The notes beneath the pieces are model-generated. The model did not search any database. It saw nothing but the letters and a program-made list of their open reading frames with translations, and had not been told where the DNA came from. From assembly GCF_018100905.1 (NCBI RefSeq), contig NZ_JAGJEG010000001.1, positions 1 to 64,000 on the forward strand: a stretch of DNA of 64,000 bases, in the 5' to 3' direction. The stretch comes from Pseudoalteromonas sp. MMG010. Its GTDB lineage: Bacteria; Pseudomonadota; Gammaproteobacteria; Enterobacterales; Alteromonadaceae. Each line of letters starts with the position of its first letter. Within the stretch, counting starts at the first letter, position 1. Made by a program: the position numbers and the translations under genes. This document shows, in pieces, positions 15,767-25,707 of this stretch.

Positions 15767-18223
15767 ATGACACTCATATTTACACTCGGTTTAATCGCGC
15801 TGCTTAGTGCTGCGGTTTACCACAGAGCAAGTTGGAATACCGCGGTTGGTATTTCGGCAGCTACTCTATTAATAGGCACCTTTGCGGGTGCTTTTGGTTT
15901 TATCAGTTGGTTGATTTTTTTAATCATCGCAGTACCTTTATCTGTAACCGGTATTCGCCAAGAATATATAATTAAGCCTATTTTTAAAACATTCAAAAAA
16001 ATTACACCGACCATGTCTGATACTGAAAAATCAGCAATCGATGCAGGTACAACCTGGTGGGAAGCTGATTTATTTTGTGGTAATCCTGATTGGAATAAAT
16101 TACATCAATACCCAGTGCCTAAGCTTACGATTGAAGAAAAAGCGTTTTTAGACGGGCCTGTTGAGCAAGTGTGTGGAATGTTAGATGACTGGGAAGCAAC
16201 CCATGAACTCACTGATTTACCACAAGATGTATGGCAATATTTAAAAGATAATAAATTCTTTGCCATGATCATTAAAAAACAATATGGCGGTTTAGAGTTT
16301 TCTGCTTTTGCTCAATCGTGTGTACTACAAAAACTAACGAGTAAATCGACACTGCTTTCATCTATTGTGGGTGTTCCAAACTCTTTAGGTCCTGGTGAAT
16401 TACTACAACATTATGGTACCACTGAGCAAAAAGATCATTACCTGCCTCGTTTAGCAAGTGGCCAAGAAATTCCTTGTTTTGCACTTACCTCTCCAGAAGC
16501 GGGTTCTGATGCTAGTTCGATTCCAGATTATGGTGTCGTGTGTAAAGGACAATGGAATGGTGAAGAAGTTGTTGGTGTAAATCTAACATGGAATAAACGT
16601 TATATTACGTTGGCACCAGTGGCCACCGTATTAGGACTTGCATTTAAATTACAAGATCCCGATGGTTTATTAAGCGATAACAAAGAGCCGGGCATTACCT
16701 GTGCCCTTATACCTACCGACACACCAGGTGTTGAAATTGGTCGTCGTCATTTCCCATTAAATGTGCCGTTTCAAAATGGCCCTACACGCGGTAAAGACAT
16801 TTTTGTACCACTTGATTACATTATTGGTGGCCCAGAAATGGCTGGTCAAGGCTGGCGCATGCTGGTTGAATGTTTATCTGTCGGTCGTGCTATTACATTG
16901 CCGTCTAATTCAACAGGTGGCATTAAAACAATTGCATTAGCAACCGGTGCGTATAGTCGTATTCGTCGTCAATTCCGTTTACCTATTGGTAAAATGGAAG
17001 GTGTTGAAGAGTCGCTGGCTAAATTAGCAGGATATGCTTATAGCTCAGATGCAGCAGTGAGTATGTCTACTGGCGCAGTCGATTTAGGTGAAAAACCGTC
17101 GGTTGTGTCGGCTATCATCAAATACCATTTAACAGAGCAAATGCGTGATTCAACCATGCATGCAATGGACGTACTTGGCGGTAAAGGGATTATGCTTGGG
17201 CCAAATAACTACCTTGGTCGAGGCTATCAAGGTGCCCCAATTGCTATCACTGTAGAAGGTGCAAATATATTAACTCGTAATATGATCATTTATGGTCAAG
17301 GTGCGATTCGTTGTCACCCATTTGTACTTACAGAGTTAGGTGCATGTGAGATTGAAGACCGTGAAGAAGCACTAAATGTATTTGATAAAGCGCTAACAGG
17401 TCATATTGGGTTTACTATTTCTAATTTAGTGCGTACCAAGTGGCTTGCGTTAACGGGTGCACGCTTTACCAGTGTTCCGTTTAACGATGACACGGCGGCA
17501 TTTTACCGTATTGCTACCCGTTTTAGTGCCTCACTTGCGCTAATGTCTGATATTAGTATGGCTGTTTTTGGTGGCTCTTTAAAACGTAAAGAACGTATTT
17601 CAGCTCGCTTAGGTGATTTACTTAGTTACTTGTACTTAGTTTCTGCAACGCTGAAACGTTATAACGACGAAGGCCGTAAAGCTGAAGATTTACCTTTAGT
17701 TAAGTGGAGCTGTCAAGATCACTTATATCACTGTCAACGTGCATTAGCAGATTTAATAAACAATATGCCATCGGCACCACTACGTGCGGTATTAAAATTA
17801 TTGTTATTCCCATTAGGTCGTCCAGTACGTAAACCCACTGATAAGCTAGAGCATAAATTAGCACAGTTATTACAAGTACCGAGTGAAACACGTAACCGCT
17901 TAGCTAGCTATGTTTACCTAAAAGATGAGCCACTTAACTTAGTTGGTCGCCAAGAGCAAACTCTTAAAGAGGTACTTGCTGTTGAGCCACTATTTGACAA
18001 AGTGTGTAAAGAAAAAGGGATTAAACTTCCTTTCTTCCAACTTGATAAAGTAGCGCAAATGGGCCTAGAGGCGGGTATTTTAAGCCAAGCTGAAGCTGAT
18101 AAACTAGCCGCAGTAGAAAAAGCTCGTTTAGATGTGATTAACGTTGATGACTTTGACCCTGCCGATTTATTAGCGGGTAAAGCGGCTGTTAAAAACAGTA
18201 CCGCAAACTCAGAGCCGGTGTAA
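15767..18223 (+). CDS. fadE: Acyl-CoA dehydrogenase FadE
   Basis: 818 residues, essentially the length of E. coli FadE. It catalyses the first step of fatty-acid beta-oxidation (acyl-CoA to trans-2-enoyl-CoA, FAD-dependent). The N-terminus has two or three hydrophobic segments (about 1-15, 20-36 and 38-56) that tie it to the membrane. The dehydrogenase core shows [18 protein letters not shown], the FAD loop [13 protein letters not shown] and [20 protein letters not shown] near the active site. AAGGA precedes the ATG. It is a single-gene unit ending in a strong terminator and probably under FadR control. Confidence 0.96.
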   Translation: MTLIFTLGLIALLSAAVYHRASWNTAVGISAATLLIGTFAGAFGFISWLIFLIIAVPLSVTGIRQEYIIKPIFKTFKKITPTMSDTEKSAIDAGTTWWEADLFCGNPDWNKLHQYPVPKLTIEEKAFLDGPVEQVCGMLDDWEATHELTDLPQDVWQYLKDNKFFAMIIKKQYGGLEFSAFAQSCVLQKLTSKSTLLSSIVGVPNSLGPGELLQHYGTTEQKDHYLPRLASGQEIPCFALTSPEAGSDASSIPDYGVVCKGQWNGEEVVGVNLTWNKRYITLAPVATVLGLAFKLQDPDGLLSDNKEPGITCALIPTDTPGVEIGRRHFPLNVPFQNGPTRGKDIFVPLDYIIGGPEMAGQGWRMLVECLSVGRAITLPSNSTGGIKTIALATGAYSRIRRQFRLPIGKMEGVEESLAKLAGYAYSSDAAVSMSTGAVDLGEKPSVVSAIIKYHLTEQMRDSTMHAMDVLGGKGIMLGPNNYLGRGYQGAPIAITVEGANILTRNMIIYGQGAIRCHPFVLTELGACEIEDREEALNVFDKALTGHIGFTISNLVRTKWLALTGARFTSVPFNDDTAAFYRIATRFSASLALMSDISMAVFGGSLKRKERISARLGDLLSYLYLVSATLKRYNDEGRKAEDLPLVKWSCQDHLYHCQRALADLINNMPSAPLRAVLKLLLFPLGRPVRKPTDKLEHKLAQLLQVPSETRNRLASYVYLKDEPLNLVGRQEQTLKEVLAVEPLFDKVCKEKGIKLPFFQLDKVAQMGLEAGILSQAEADKLAAVEKARLDVINVDDFDPADLLAGKAAVKNSTANSEPV

Positions 18224-18266
18224 CGTTTTAAGTTACTCTCCTGCTTTGTAGTTAGTTATACTCATC

Positions 18267-18300
18267 AAGCCAGCGCTCTTTGCGCTGGCTTTTTATTTTT
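18267..18300 (+). terminator. fadE terminator
   Basis: AAGCCAGCGC (18267-18276) pairs with GCGCTGGCTT (18282-18291), a ten-base perfect stem followed by TTTATTTTT. Confidence 0.93.
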
Positions 18301-18417
18301 AGTTCATTATTAATTAAAACGTGATCGATCATGCAATACAATTTCGTTATTTAATGCAAGGCGTGCCCTTCTAATCGATGCAAACCTATTTAAACTCAAG
18401 ATGACTGGTTTTATAAA

Positions 18418-19536
18418 TTAATAATACGCGGCGTATGCCAATAACATGGTGGTTATTAGCATCCACACTAACCCATAATATCTAGGCTTTTTCACTGCAA
18501 TGTATTGCTGTAGTAAACACCAAGTTAGTGAAAAAACTAACAGTAAAAAGTCAAAAGATTTAAACAACGTAAAAAAGCCAATAACAGTAATAAACTGCAA
18601 TATTAAGCTTGGGATAAATTGACTAAAAAAGAATACGGACTGTTTATTTTGCATAGTAAAAAACAGTCGGTATCGTTTAAATAGTTCAGAGCAGTCGAAC
18701 TGAAGTGAACTACTCAATAGAACCAAAAATGCAAGTGATACCATGCTAAATATTGCGGCTAAATCAAAGCGCTCCTGAAGCAATACCCTTGATGCCATAA
18801 ATACACATATTAAAAATGTGCTACGCCAAACTAACACCCAACTATAATGAGCAAAATACAATAACCAAAATCCAAGTAACGAGTTAACACTTAACCTAGG
18901 GGTAAAAGAAAGCGGTGTAATAAAAAGGCTGAGGGTAAACAATGCTAAAAAGCCACACTGATAAATTAATGGATTTATATTAATTGGAATAACAACCCAA
19001 ATTGCCGTTAATATAAAACCATAGGTTAATGCTTTAGATTTATATAAACACAACACACCCAAGGCACACTGTAAGAGTATAAATACAATAAAATGTGGCG
19101 CCCTTACCCACTGGCTTATATTAAGGTTAACAGCAATAACAAGGCTTACCACAAGTAAGTAGTGACTTAACAACAACAGCTTTAAATCCATAACGATAAG
19201 CCAGCTTTTTTTTACCAAGGTGAGTTGAAATGTACGTTGAGACGAGTTTTTTATGGCTGCTTTGACCACCGTTAACATAACACTTTGCAATAACAAATAA
19301 AGCCAAGCCATTTGAGCACCGTATTGGGGTGCATCTATGCTATCGATAATTTTTCCTAACCCCAGTAATAAGGTAAACACAATCCCTAATACCGAAGAGC
19401 CCAATACAATTAAAAATAATAGGCCAAAGCTTTTTAATTGTAATAGAAGTTGTTTAAGTTGCGTTGTATAGGCTTGATAGCGATAAGCCATAAAGGCACG
19501 ATATTGCCCAAACAACTGTTTTTTATGCGCCATCAT
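18418..19536 (-). CDS. Probable ABC transporter membrane subunit
   Basis: 372 residues, almost entirely hydrophobic, with roughly ten membrane segments spread over the length (for example about 38-60, 85-100, 120-140, 145-165, 180-225 and 320-370) and basic loops. I see no family motif; it has the look of the ABC-2-type permeases encoded beside stand-alone ATPases in Alteromonadales. It starts within the last four bases of the ATPase gene, so the two are coupled and presumably form one transporter. The substrate is unknown. Confidence 0.7.
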   Translation of the reverse strand: MMAHKKQLFGQYRAFMAYRYQAYTTQLKQLLLQLKSFGLLFLIVLGSSVLGIVFTLLLGLGKIIDSIDAPQYGAQMAWLYLLLQSVMLTVVKAAIKNSSQRTFQLTLVKKSWLIVMDLKLLLLSHYLLVVSLVIAVNLNISQWVRAPHFIVFILLQCALGVLCLYKSKALTYGFILTAIWVVIPININPLIYQCGFLALFTLSLFITPLSFTPRLSVNSLLGFWLLYFAHYSWVLVWRSTFLICVFMASRVLLQERFDLAAIFSMVSLAFLVLLSSSLQFDCSELFKRYRLFFTMQNKQSVFFFSQFIPSLILQFITVIGFFTLFKSFDFLLLVFSLTWCLLQQYIAVKKPRYYGLVWMLITTMLLAYAAYY

Positions 19537-20123
19537 AGCGGCTCACATTTAAAACCATGTTCAATAAACACCTCGGGTTCATGGCAGGTAATAATAATTT
19601 GTCCATTAGGCTTATCAATCAAATAAACATCGAGTAAATTTAAAAGATACTCAATGCTATTTTGATCCATCGCCGCACTCGGTTCATCTAAAAATAAATA
19701 GGGCGCACCGCGCATAAGGGCAATGATTAACTGGCATTTTTTTTGATTACCCGACGATAATGCATCAAAACGCGTATTTAAAAATGCATTAAAGTTAAAA
19801 CCTGTTATTAATGCTTGCGGCCATTCACATCCGATTGTATTTATAGACAATTCTATTATTTGTTTAGACGTTAAAAAATCAGGTAATGCAATACGATCAC
19901 TCGCAATAGCCACTGATTTTGTAGGTTCAGTTAAAGCGCTACCCGAAAATAAAAAAGAGCCGCTTTGCGGTTTATCAAGCCCTGCTAATATCATAAGTAA
20001 TGTCGTTTTACCGTGGCCATTAGGCGCTTCAATGCACACCTTTCTATCTGAAATAACCTTGTTGTAATTTTTAAAAACGACATTATTAGAAAACTGCTTA
20101 TTTAAACCAATGACCTCAATCAT
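19533..20123 (-). CDS. ABC transporter ATP-binding protein
   Basis: 196 residues, short but complete as a nucleotide-binding domain. Walker A APNGHGKTT (about 35-43), signature LSSGNQKK (about 121-128) and Walker B YLFLDEPSAAMD (about 142-153), plus the switch His in ITCHEPE. The signature reads SSGNQ rather than SGGQ, as in ABC-2-type export systems such as CcmA. Its partner is the overlapping membrane gene downstream. Substrate unknown; a small-molecule or peptide exporter is a guess. Confidence 0.88.
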   Translation of the reverse strand: MIEVIGLNKQFSNNVVFKNYNKVISDRKVCIEAPNGHGKTTLLMILAGLDKPQSGSFLFSGSALTEPTKSVAIASDRIALPDFLTSKQIIELSINTIGCEWPQALITGFNFNAFLNTRFDALSSGNQKKCQLIIALMRGAPYLFLDEPSAAMDQNSIEYLLNLLDVYLIDKPNGQIIITCHEPEVFIEHGFKCEPL

Positions 20124-20476
20124 AAAATACCCTTTTTAAATTAGTGCAATAAGCCCTGACACCCTCTGTGCCAATAACAGTGCTTTACTCTACATGAAAC
20201 TACAATAAAGGTAAGTTTTAACAGCTACGGCACTATAATTTAGCCTCACAGCCTATAAACGGGGATAAAAAGTGATATTAACATTACTTTGGAATATTTG
20301 ATGTATTTGCGACTAATCAGGTAAATTGTATCATTGCAGGTGCACAGGCAACTGCAAAAATACACATTCCACCTCCTTGAATAAAAAAAGTTTGGGAGGT
20401 TTTTTAAAAATTACGTGAGCCCACAAAGCTCTAGGCTCAACTAAAAAATTAAACTGCGTAATATTAACTTAAATAC
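20124..20476. other. Intergenic region between ABC ATPase and XRE regulator
   Basis: No gene seen. TATAAT at 20234-20239 is isolated, without a good -35. Two hairpins lie at the right: ACCTCC/GGAGGT (about 20372-20402) followed by six Ts on the plus strand, and TGAGCC/GGCTCA (20417-20440). The second, read on the minus strand, is followed by AATTTTT and probably terminates the regulator gene. Confidence 0.5.
20417..20441 (-). terminator. Probable terminator of the XRE regulator gene
   Basis: GTGAGCC and GGCTCAAC arms around a ten-base loop, followed on the minus strand by CGTAATTTTT. The loop is long, so efficiency is uncertain. Confidence 0.5.
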
Positions 20477-21199
20477 TTATTGCGGCTGGCGTGTTAACTT
20501 TGGCTCAAATACAGCGAGTACCAAACCAAATACAGCGGCAAATATGCCGATAAATTCAAGCCAACTATTGCCTGCATGTATAATGGTCCTAGGGAGTTTA
20601 CTGGCATGATAAACACGTTTACCGCCCGCAACTTCTTCAACAAATGATTCACCAACATACTCATCCACTAACTTAAAAATCGGTACTCGCCTAGCCAACA
20701 TTTCTCGCCCTTTTTTTTCTCTTTTCTCTGGGTTTGACTCAATAATATAATTACTCCAATGAGTAAAAACATTCAAAGGTTCATCTGCTTTGATCACACC
20801 GGTTGATTTGTATTCGTAAAAGTGTTCATTAAACAGATAATTTTTATGCCCTGCATAAAATAATGCACAGCCGAAAGATATTAAAAACATAGCAAGGTAT
20901 ATAGTTTTACGCTGCACGGCGGAGCTTTTTACGGCTTTAGTTTTAAACCATAGTTCTACATCGGGAATTTGCATGAGCCTTGTTTTGTCATGACTCGATA
21001 CAAGGGGCTGCATAAACTCATCAATTGAAAGCCCTAGCGCAACCAATAAAGATCTAAAGATTTCATTTGAAGGGATTGATTTATCATTTTCAAGTTTTGA
21101 TAAATAACTTTGCTCGATTCCCACTTGCACTGCAAACTCTGGCTGGCTTAATTGTTTAGCATGTCTTAATTGTTTTATCTGTTGACCTAAAGTACTCAT
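20477..21199 (-). CDS. Membrane-anchored XRE-family regulator
   Basis: 240 residues. Residues about 6-62 form a standard HTH_3 domain (QIKQLRHAKQLSQPEFAVQV, then EQSYLSKLENDKSIPSNE). A hydrophobic segment at about 98-116 and another near the C-terminus (about 210-230) bracket a roughly 90-residue extracytoplasmic loop, so it can bind DNA at the membrane and perhaps sense something outside. Its closest neighbour is the ABC pair, transcribed in the same direction; regulation of that pair is plausible but unproven. Confidence 0.82.
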   Translation of the reverse strand: MSTLGQQIKQLRHAKQLSQPEFAVQVGIEQSYLSKLENDKSIPSNEIFRSLLVALGLSIDEFMQPLVSSHDKTRLMQIPDVELWFKTKAVKSSAVQRKTIYLAMFLISFGCALFYAGHKNYLFNEHFYEYKSTGVIKADEPLNVFTHWSNYIIESNPEKREKKGREMLARRVPIFKLVDEYVGESFVEEVAGGKRVYHASKLPRTIIHAGNSWLEFIGIFAAVFGLVLAVFEPKLTRQPQ

Positions 21200-21361
21200 T
21201 TCTACTCATCCTTTTAAAAGTGAGAGTCGATTCTTGGCTATTCATGTATAAATAAAAAGCTGAATAATAAAGAATATACAGGAATATTAATAGGTTAGTA
21301 AAATAGAGTAAATATGAAAGAAAATAGTTAAGACATGTTTAGTTTAAATAGATTTTTATTG

Positions 21362-21384
21362 CTTGTTATTGAGGAAATAACAAG
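21362..21384 (-). terminator. Hairpin directly after the last tRNA-Asp
   Basis: CTTGTTATT and AATAACAAG form a perfect nine-base stem with a five-base loop, touching the CCA end of the last tRNA. No U-run follows on the minus strand, so it may be a processing stop or a weak terminator. Confidence 0.5.
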
Positions 21385-21461
21385 TGGCGGAGTGGACGGG
21401 ACTCGAACCCGCGACCCCCGGCGTGACAGGCCGGTATTCTAACCAACTGAACTACCACTCC
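21385..21461 (-). tRNA. tRNA-Asp (GTC), copy 7 of 7
   Basis: 77 bases with CCA encoded. The minus strand reads GGAGTGGTAGTTCAGTTGG at the 5' end, anticodon loop CCTGTCACG (anticodon GTC) and T-arm GGTTCGAGTCC. It is the promoter-distal member of the array. Confidence 0.98.
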
Positions 21462-21514
21462 GCAGTGGTATGTGCATGGGGTAATGCACTTACTAATTTT
21501 GTTACGATATCAAG

Positions 21515-21591
21515 TGGCGGAGTGGACGGGACTCGAACCCGCGACCCCCGGCGTGACAGGCCGGTATTCTAACCAACTGAACTACCACTCC
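21515..21591 (-). tRNA. tRNA-Asp (GTC), copy 6 of 7
   Basis: Identical over all 77 bases to the other copies; separated by 53 bases from copy 7. Confidence 0.98.
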
Positions 21592-21628
21592 GCAGAGATA
21601 TCATATTACTTGCTATTACTTAATTTGT

Positions 21629-21705
21629 TGGCGGAGTGGACGGGACTCGAACCCGCGACCCCCGGCGTGACAGGCCGGTATTCTAACCAACTGAACTACC
21701 ACTCC
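21629..21705 (-). tRNA. tRNA-Asp (GTC), copy 5 of 7
   Basis: Identical mature sequence; 37-base AT-rich spacer to copy 6. Confidence 0.98.
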
Positions 21706-21743
21706 AGCATACAAATTTTGTAATATAACAGGGCTTAAATAGT

Positions 21744-21820
21744 TGGCGGAGTGGACGGGACTCGAACCCGCGACCCCCGGCGTGACAGGCCGGTATTCTA
21801 ACCAACTGAACTACCACTCC
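21744..21820 (-). tRNA. tRNA-Asp (GTC), copy 4 of 7
   Basis: Identical mature sequence; 38-base spacer to copy 5. Confidence 0.98.
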
Positions 21821-21851
21821 AGCGCATATTTAAACTGTTATTTTTTCTTAT

Positions 21852-21928
21852 TGGCGGAGTGGACGGGACTCGAACCCGCGACCCCCGGCGTGACAGGCCG
21901 GTATTCTAACCAACTGAACTACCACTCC
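21852..21928 (-). tRNA. tRNA-Asp (GTC), copy 3 of 7
   Basis: Identical mature sequence; 31-base spacer to copy 4. Confidence 0.98.
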
Positions 21929-21969
21929 ATAATAAGAATATGTTTTACAACCATATGTTGTGTAAGCGT

Positions 21970-22046
21970 TGGCGGAGTGGACGGGACTCGAACCCGCGAC
22001 CCCCGGCGTGACAGGCCGGTATTCTAACCAACTGAACTACCACTCC
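21970..22046 (-). tRNA. tRNA-Asp (GTC), copy 2 of 7
   Basis: Identical mature sequence; 41-base spacer to copy 3. Confidence 0.98.
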
Positions 22047-22073
22047 AGCTTATACTTACAAATTGTCGAAAAT

Positions 22074-22150
22074 TGGCGGAGTGGACGGGACTCGAACCCG
22101 CGACCCCCGGCGTGACAGGCCGGTATTCTAACCAACTGAACTACCACTCC
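22074..22150 (-). tRNA. tRNA-Asp (GTC), copy 1 of 7
   Basis: Promoter-proximal copy, 27 bases before copy 2 and about 43 bases after the -10 element. Mature sequence identical to the rest. Confidence 0.98.
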
Positions 22151-22192
22151 GCATCTTCGTTGCTGTTTAGGTCTCCCTTTGCAGCGGCGTGA

Positions 22193-22221
22193 ATAATACG
22201 AACCAGCCCCTACTTCGTCAA
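22193..22221 (-). promoter_or_regulatory. Promoter of the tRNA-Asp array
   Basis: On the minus strand TTGACG (22221-22216), 17 bases, TATTAT (22198-22193), then a GC-rich CACGCCGC discriminator. This is the layout of stringently controlled stable-RNA promoters. Confidence 0.85.
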
Positions 22222-22248
22222 GGGCTTTTTTGTTTTTTTATAGGTTTT

Positions 22249-23628
22249 TTAGTCATCTGACATCGAAAGGTTTAAAATTTCACCTGTTTTGTCATTTTTT
22301 GAGCCGTTTTCGTCTTTTTTAATTTTATCTTCAGCGAACAACTCAATTTCACTCTTTGGTTTTTTTGCCATAAATGGCAGTTTTATTTTAGGAAGTAACG
22401 TTTTTTTCATTACAAACTTTCTAATGACTAAGTAACCGATTAACAAAATCAGTAAATTACCTGTGACAATTAAGGTGATCATCAATGCAGTGGATATATT
22501 TTCAACCGCTTTGGTGTCACTCTTTTCGATGACGGGCGTTACTTGTTCATCAGGTAGGGTACTCACTGGTGGTGGTACTGCGATAATTGGACGGTCTATT
22601 TCAAATTTATAAGTTGGCAATGTCGCCATAAACTCTCGATTATTAATATTCGAACCAAATACCGATAATTCAACACTATATCTTCCCCAATCATAATTTT
22701 TAATCGCTAGTTGGCGCATAGCCGATGAATTTTCCTCTATGGTAAAGCCTTGTTCTTCATTATTGGGATAAAAAATGCGCCCCTGGATTAACACGGTTTC
22801 GGCTTTTAATACTTGGGTATCTAAGTTAATGGTTAAAATATGCTCTGGGGTGTCATTTTCGGCTAATGTAAGGTCATAACTAAACGGGGTGTCTAATAAT
22901 ACAACGGTCGGTTGCACTAGCCTACGCTGTAGCAAAGGGGTTGCGATATATAATTCTGGCGTCCAATGTCCCTCAGGCAAATTAAGTTTAAATTCGCCAG
23001 TGAACACACCATCTTTTGCGCGCTCATCAAAACCACGCCCATTATCTTTAAACTTTGCCACCTCTTGCGTGCTTGCACCAAAATTAGCATCACCATTTTC
23101 ATTGGCGCTAACAAAATCAACCTCTAAGGTAACAACCTCTTGAAATAGGTTAGATTTTACAGGCTCCCCATCATTAAACACTTGCCCTGTCACTTTAACG
23201 GTTTCACCACGAAATAGCATGGGAGGCAGGTTTTGCGCTTTTAATGTAATATCACCTAATACAACAATCCGACTGTTAGGTAATATACGCCCTATAACTT
23301 GCCAAGGCCCTGCCATTGGTTTGGTAATAGTCACTAAATCGTAACTAGCTTCATCGTACCATTGCAAATTAGGGTTTCTTATAGCTTCGGTTGCAAAATA
23401 CTTTGTGCCATCAGGGCGAACCAATACAACGGCTGGTGAGCCTGGCTTTCGAAAAAATATTAATGTGATTTCGTCAACTTCACCATCAATACGAAAACGA
23501 TTATCTAATAAGGGAATTTCATTCTCATGACCTTGGCGCTTTAGCAGCTCTATTTTGGGTGCAGCGGTACTGCTGTTAGAGAACAAGCTAACCAACAGCC
23601 AGATCATTATTAAATATATCGATTTCAT
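22249..23628 (-). CDS. TIGR03503 family envelope protein
   Basis: 459 residues. Signal peptide at the N-terminus (LIMIWLLVSLFSNSSTAA, cleavage near residue 22), a long beta-rich periplasmic part with repeated Ig-like strands (for example DNGRGFDERAKDGVFTGEF, which also looks Ca-binding), one transmembrane helix near residues 380-402 and a Lys-rich cytoplasmic tail. The pattern fits the TIGR03503 family of Alteromonadales and Vibrionales, whose role is unknown. It lies directly upstream of the tRNA promoter and follows dnaQ in the same direction after nine bases, so it may share dnaQ's transcript. Confidence 0.72.
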   Translation of the reverse strand: MKSIYLIMIWLLVSLFSNSSTAAPKIELLKRQGHENEIPLLDNRFRIDGEVDEITLIFFRKPGSPAVVLVRPDGTKYFATEAIRNPNLQWYDEASYDLVTITKPMAGPWQVIGRILPNSRIVVLGDITLKAQNLPPMLFRGETVKVTGQVFNDGEPVKSNLFQEVVTLEVDFVSANENGDANFGASTQEVAKFKDNGRGFDERAKDGVFTGEFKLNLPEGHWTPELYIATPLLQRRLVQPTVVLLDTPFSYDLTLAENDTPEHILTINLDTQVLKAETVLIQGRIFYPNNEEQGFTIEENSSAMRQLAIKNYDWGRYSVELSVFGSNINNREFMATLPTYKFEIDRPIIAVPPPVSTLPDEQVTPVIEKSDTKAVENISTALMITLIVTGNLLILLIGYLVIRKFVMKKTLLPKIKLPFMAKKPKSEIELFAEDKIKKDENGSKNDKTGEILNLSMSDD

Positions 23629-23637
23629 TTTTTTCCC

Positions 23638-24351
23638 TTATTCAGTACGCCACAAACATGGGCTACCTTCGTTATTAACGATGTCTAATCTGGCTTCATG
23701 CGCTTGAAGTTCTTCAGCACTGGCATGAACAACCACTAATGGTGAGCGGTCACTGCTTAAGCGTCGAATCCCATCTTGCTGTTGTTCTGAGCCATCGCCT
23801 TTATTTTGATTTAAATTTAGCTTAGTTTGCCCGCCGGTCATCGCCAGATAAACGTCAGCTAATATTTCAGAATCCAGTAAGGCGCCGTGTAAGGTACGCT
23901 TAGCGTTATCTACATCATATCGGCGACATAACGCATCTAGATTGTTCTTTTGACCTGGATGCAAGTCACGCGCCATTTTAAGGGTGTCGAGAACTTGGCA
24001 AAAAGTATCCGTTTTTGGATAACCCTGATTAAGTAACGAGAATTCATTATCCATATGGCCAATATCGAACGCGGCGTTATGAATAACTAACTCGGCCCCT
24101 TTTATATAGTCAAAAAATTCTTGCGCTATTTGATGATAAAGCGGTTTATCTCGTAAAAACTCATTGGTAATACCATGAACATCAATCGCCTCTTCTTCGA
24201 TACTGCGTTGCGGATTAATATAAACATGAAAGTTATTACCTGTTAAGCGTCGATTAACCAACTCTACACAGCCAATTTCTATAATGCGGTGCCCTTGTTT
24301 TGGGTCTATACCCGTGGTTTCTGTATCTAAAACTATTTGTCTGTGTGCCAT
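23638..24351 (-). CDS. dnaQ: DNA polymerase III epsilon subunit (proofreading exonuclease)
   Basis: 237 residues from the ATG at 24351. The frame is open further upstream, but MAHRQIVLDTETTG is the normal family N-terminus. All three exonuclease motifs are intact: ExoI DTETTG, ExoII NAAFDIGHMDNE and ExoIII HGALLDSEILADVY. The C-terminal tail would bind the alpha subunit. It proofreads during replication. It diverges from rnhA across a 68-base gap, the same arrangement as in E. coli. Confidence 0.96.
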   Translation of the reverse strand: MAHRQIVLDTETTGIDPKQGHRIIEIGCVELVNRRLTGNNFHVYINPQRSIEEEAIDVHGITNEFLRDKPLYHQIAQEFFDYIKGAELVIHNAAFDIGHMDNEFSLLNQGYPKTDTFCQVLDTLKMARDLHPGQKNNLDALCRRYDVDNAKRTLHGALLDSEILADVYLAMTGGQTKLNLNQNKGDGSEQQQDGIRRLSSDRSPLVVVHASAEELQAHEARLDIVNNEGSPCLWRTE

Positions 24352-24419
24352 ATCGAATTTTGCCTGACTCTGGTATCTTTCTATAATCACTTTATTGTAC
24401 ATAATATCAAGGTAAAACA

Positions 24420-24884
24420 GTGCAAAAAACCGTAGAGATTTATACCGATGGGTCATGTTTAGGTAATCCAGGCCCCGGCGGGTATGGAATTTTTATGATT
24501 TATAACGGCCATGAAAAGAAATTAAGCCAAGGTTATAAGTTAACAACCAATAACAGAATGGAAATGATGGCGGCCATTGTCGCGCTAGAATCACTCAATC
24601 GTGCATGTACTGTCAATTTAACAACCGACAGTCAATATGTAAAACAAGGTATTGAATCTTGGATTGCTAATTGGAAAAAACGAGGCTGGATGACATCAGC
24701 AAAAAAACCCGTTAAAAATGTAGACTTATGGAAACGATTAGACAAAGCCTGTAGCGAACACACCGTGACCTGGAAATGGATTAAAGGCCACAGTGGACAT
24801 AAGTACAATGAAATTGTTGATGACTTAGCACGCGATGCAGCCGGCAGTAAAGATTTATTAGACGATACCGGCTATCAAGCTTAA
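24420..24884 (+). CDS. rnhA: Ribonuclease HI
   Basis: 154 residues, start GTG. It cleaves the RNA strand of RNA-DNA hybrids. Catalytic residues are present: Asp in [17 protein letters not shown], Glu in [10 protein letters not shown], Asp in [12 protein letters not shown] and the C-terminal VDDLARDAA. The basic handle ([16 protein letters not shown]) is also there. Its end overlaps the convergent methyltransferase gene by four bases. Confidence 0.97.
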   Translation: MQKTVEIYTDGSCLGNPGPGGYGIFMIYNGHEKKLSQGYKLTTNNRMEMMAAIVALESLNRACTVNLTTDSQYVKQGIESWIANWKKRGWMTSAKKPVKNVDLWKRLDKACSEHTVTWKWIKGHSGHKYNEIVDDLARDAAGSKDLLDDTGYQA

Positions 24885-25663
24885 CGGTTATTTTTTTGCT
24901 CACACGGGTTAAAGTGCTGTTTTGACGTTTGTCTAAGCCCTGCCCCCTTTATCGGTGAAAACTGCGGGCGAGCATGCCATTTAGGTTTTATTGGTGTAAG
25001 AGGGGCTACTCGTTTTCGGGCTACAAGCATATAAACACTGCCCATTGGTTTTAAGTATTGCTTAGTAAAACTGCGCCAAAATGCAAACCTCGACAACCGA
25101 CTACCTCTTGCTAGTGATGAGTAAATAAATCGCTCATCACTGATAATTTCAAACCCTAATAAATTTAACCAGTCTTTAACCCTTGCAGGGGTAAAAAATC
25201 GTCCAGTCCACGGAAGCTTTTGCTGGCTAAAAGGTAAAAGCTGCGCTAAACCACACAAACTAAATGGATTAAAACCTGTGATCACCATATATCCACCGGG
25301 TAATAACGTACGGTGGGCTTCGCGTAATATATGATGCGGATCACTGTGGTACTCTAAACAATGATTTAAAATGCAAGCATCGACACTGTGCTCATAAAAA
25401 GGCAGTTCGTCTATATCGGCGATGACTCCGGTATATTCACCCGCTTGAGCAACACAAACTTGGTGTTTAATAGTACTCGCATGCGTGTTTATTTCGGCAC
25501 TTAAACTCCCCAGCTTTAACATATGGTAACCAAACATACGAGGCAGCCAGCGCTGCATCTTACGCTCTATACCGCTACGTAAATAATCTCCATGCGGAAA
25601 CTGCTGCCACGACAGTGGCTTTGGACCATCTTGGAAATTCAGGGCTGGTTTCATTTCATTCAC
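24881..25663 (-). CDS. yafS: Class I SAM-dependent methyltransferase (YafS type)
   Basis: 260 residues. Seen: a degenerate motif I region, [29 protein letters not shown] (motif II and the following helix) and [20 protein letters not shown] (post-motif). It matches E. coli YafS by position between rnhA and gloB and by the NPFS-L-G segment. Substrate unknown. A second start at Met4 is possible. It diverges from gloB. Confidence 0.85.
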   Translation of the reverse strand: MNEMKPALNFQDGPKPLSWQQFPHGDYLRSGIERKMQRWLPRMFGYHMLKLGSLSAEINTHASTIKHQVCVAQAGEYTGVIADIDELPFYEHSVDACILNHCLEYHSDPHHILREAHRTLLPGGYMVITGFNPFSLCGLAQLLPFSQQKLPWTGRFFTPARVKDWLNLLGFEIISDERFIYSSLARGSRLSRFAFWRSFTKQYLKPMGSVYMLVARKRVAPLTPIKPKWHARPQFSPIKGAGLRQTSKQHFNPCEQKNNR

Positions 25664-25707
25664 TCGTTATACTATGCATAATTTATTACTGTATAGGCCT
25701 ACTTACC

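Noticed and set aside
21384..22027. Plus-strand open frames with the repeated AEWTGLEPATPGVTGRYSN peptide
   Set aside because: They are translations of the antisense of the tRNA-Asp genes, a well-known source of spurious proteins.
22204..22231. AGCCC/GGGCT hairpin followed by Ts as a terminator
   Set aside because: It would act on the plus strand, where no gene ends; the bases belong to the tRNA promoter region.
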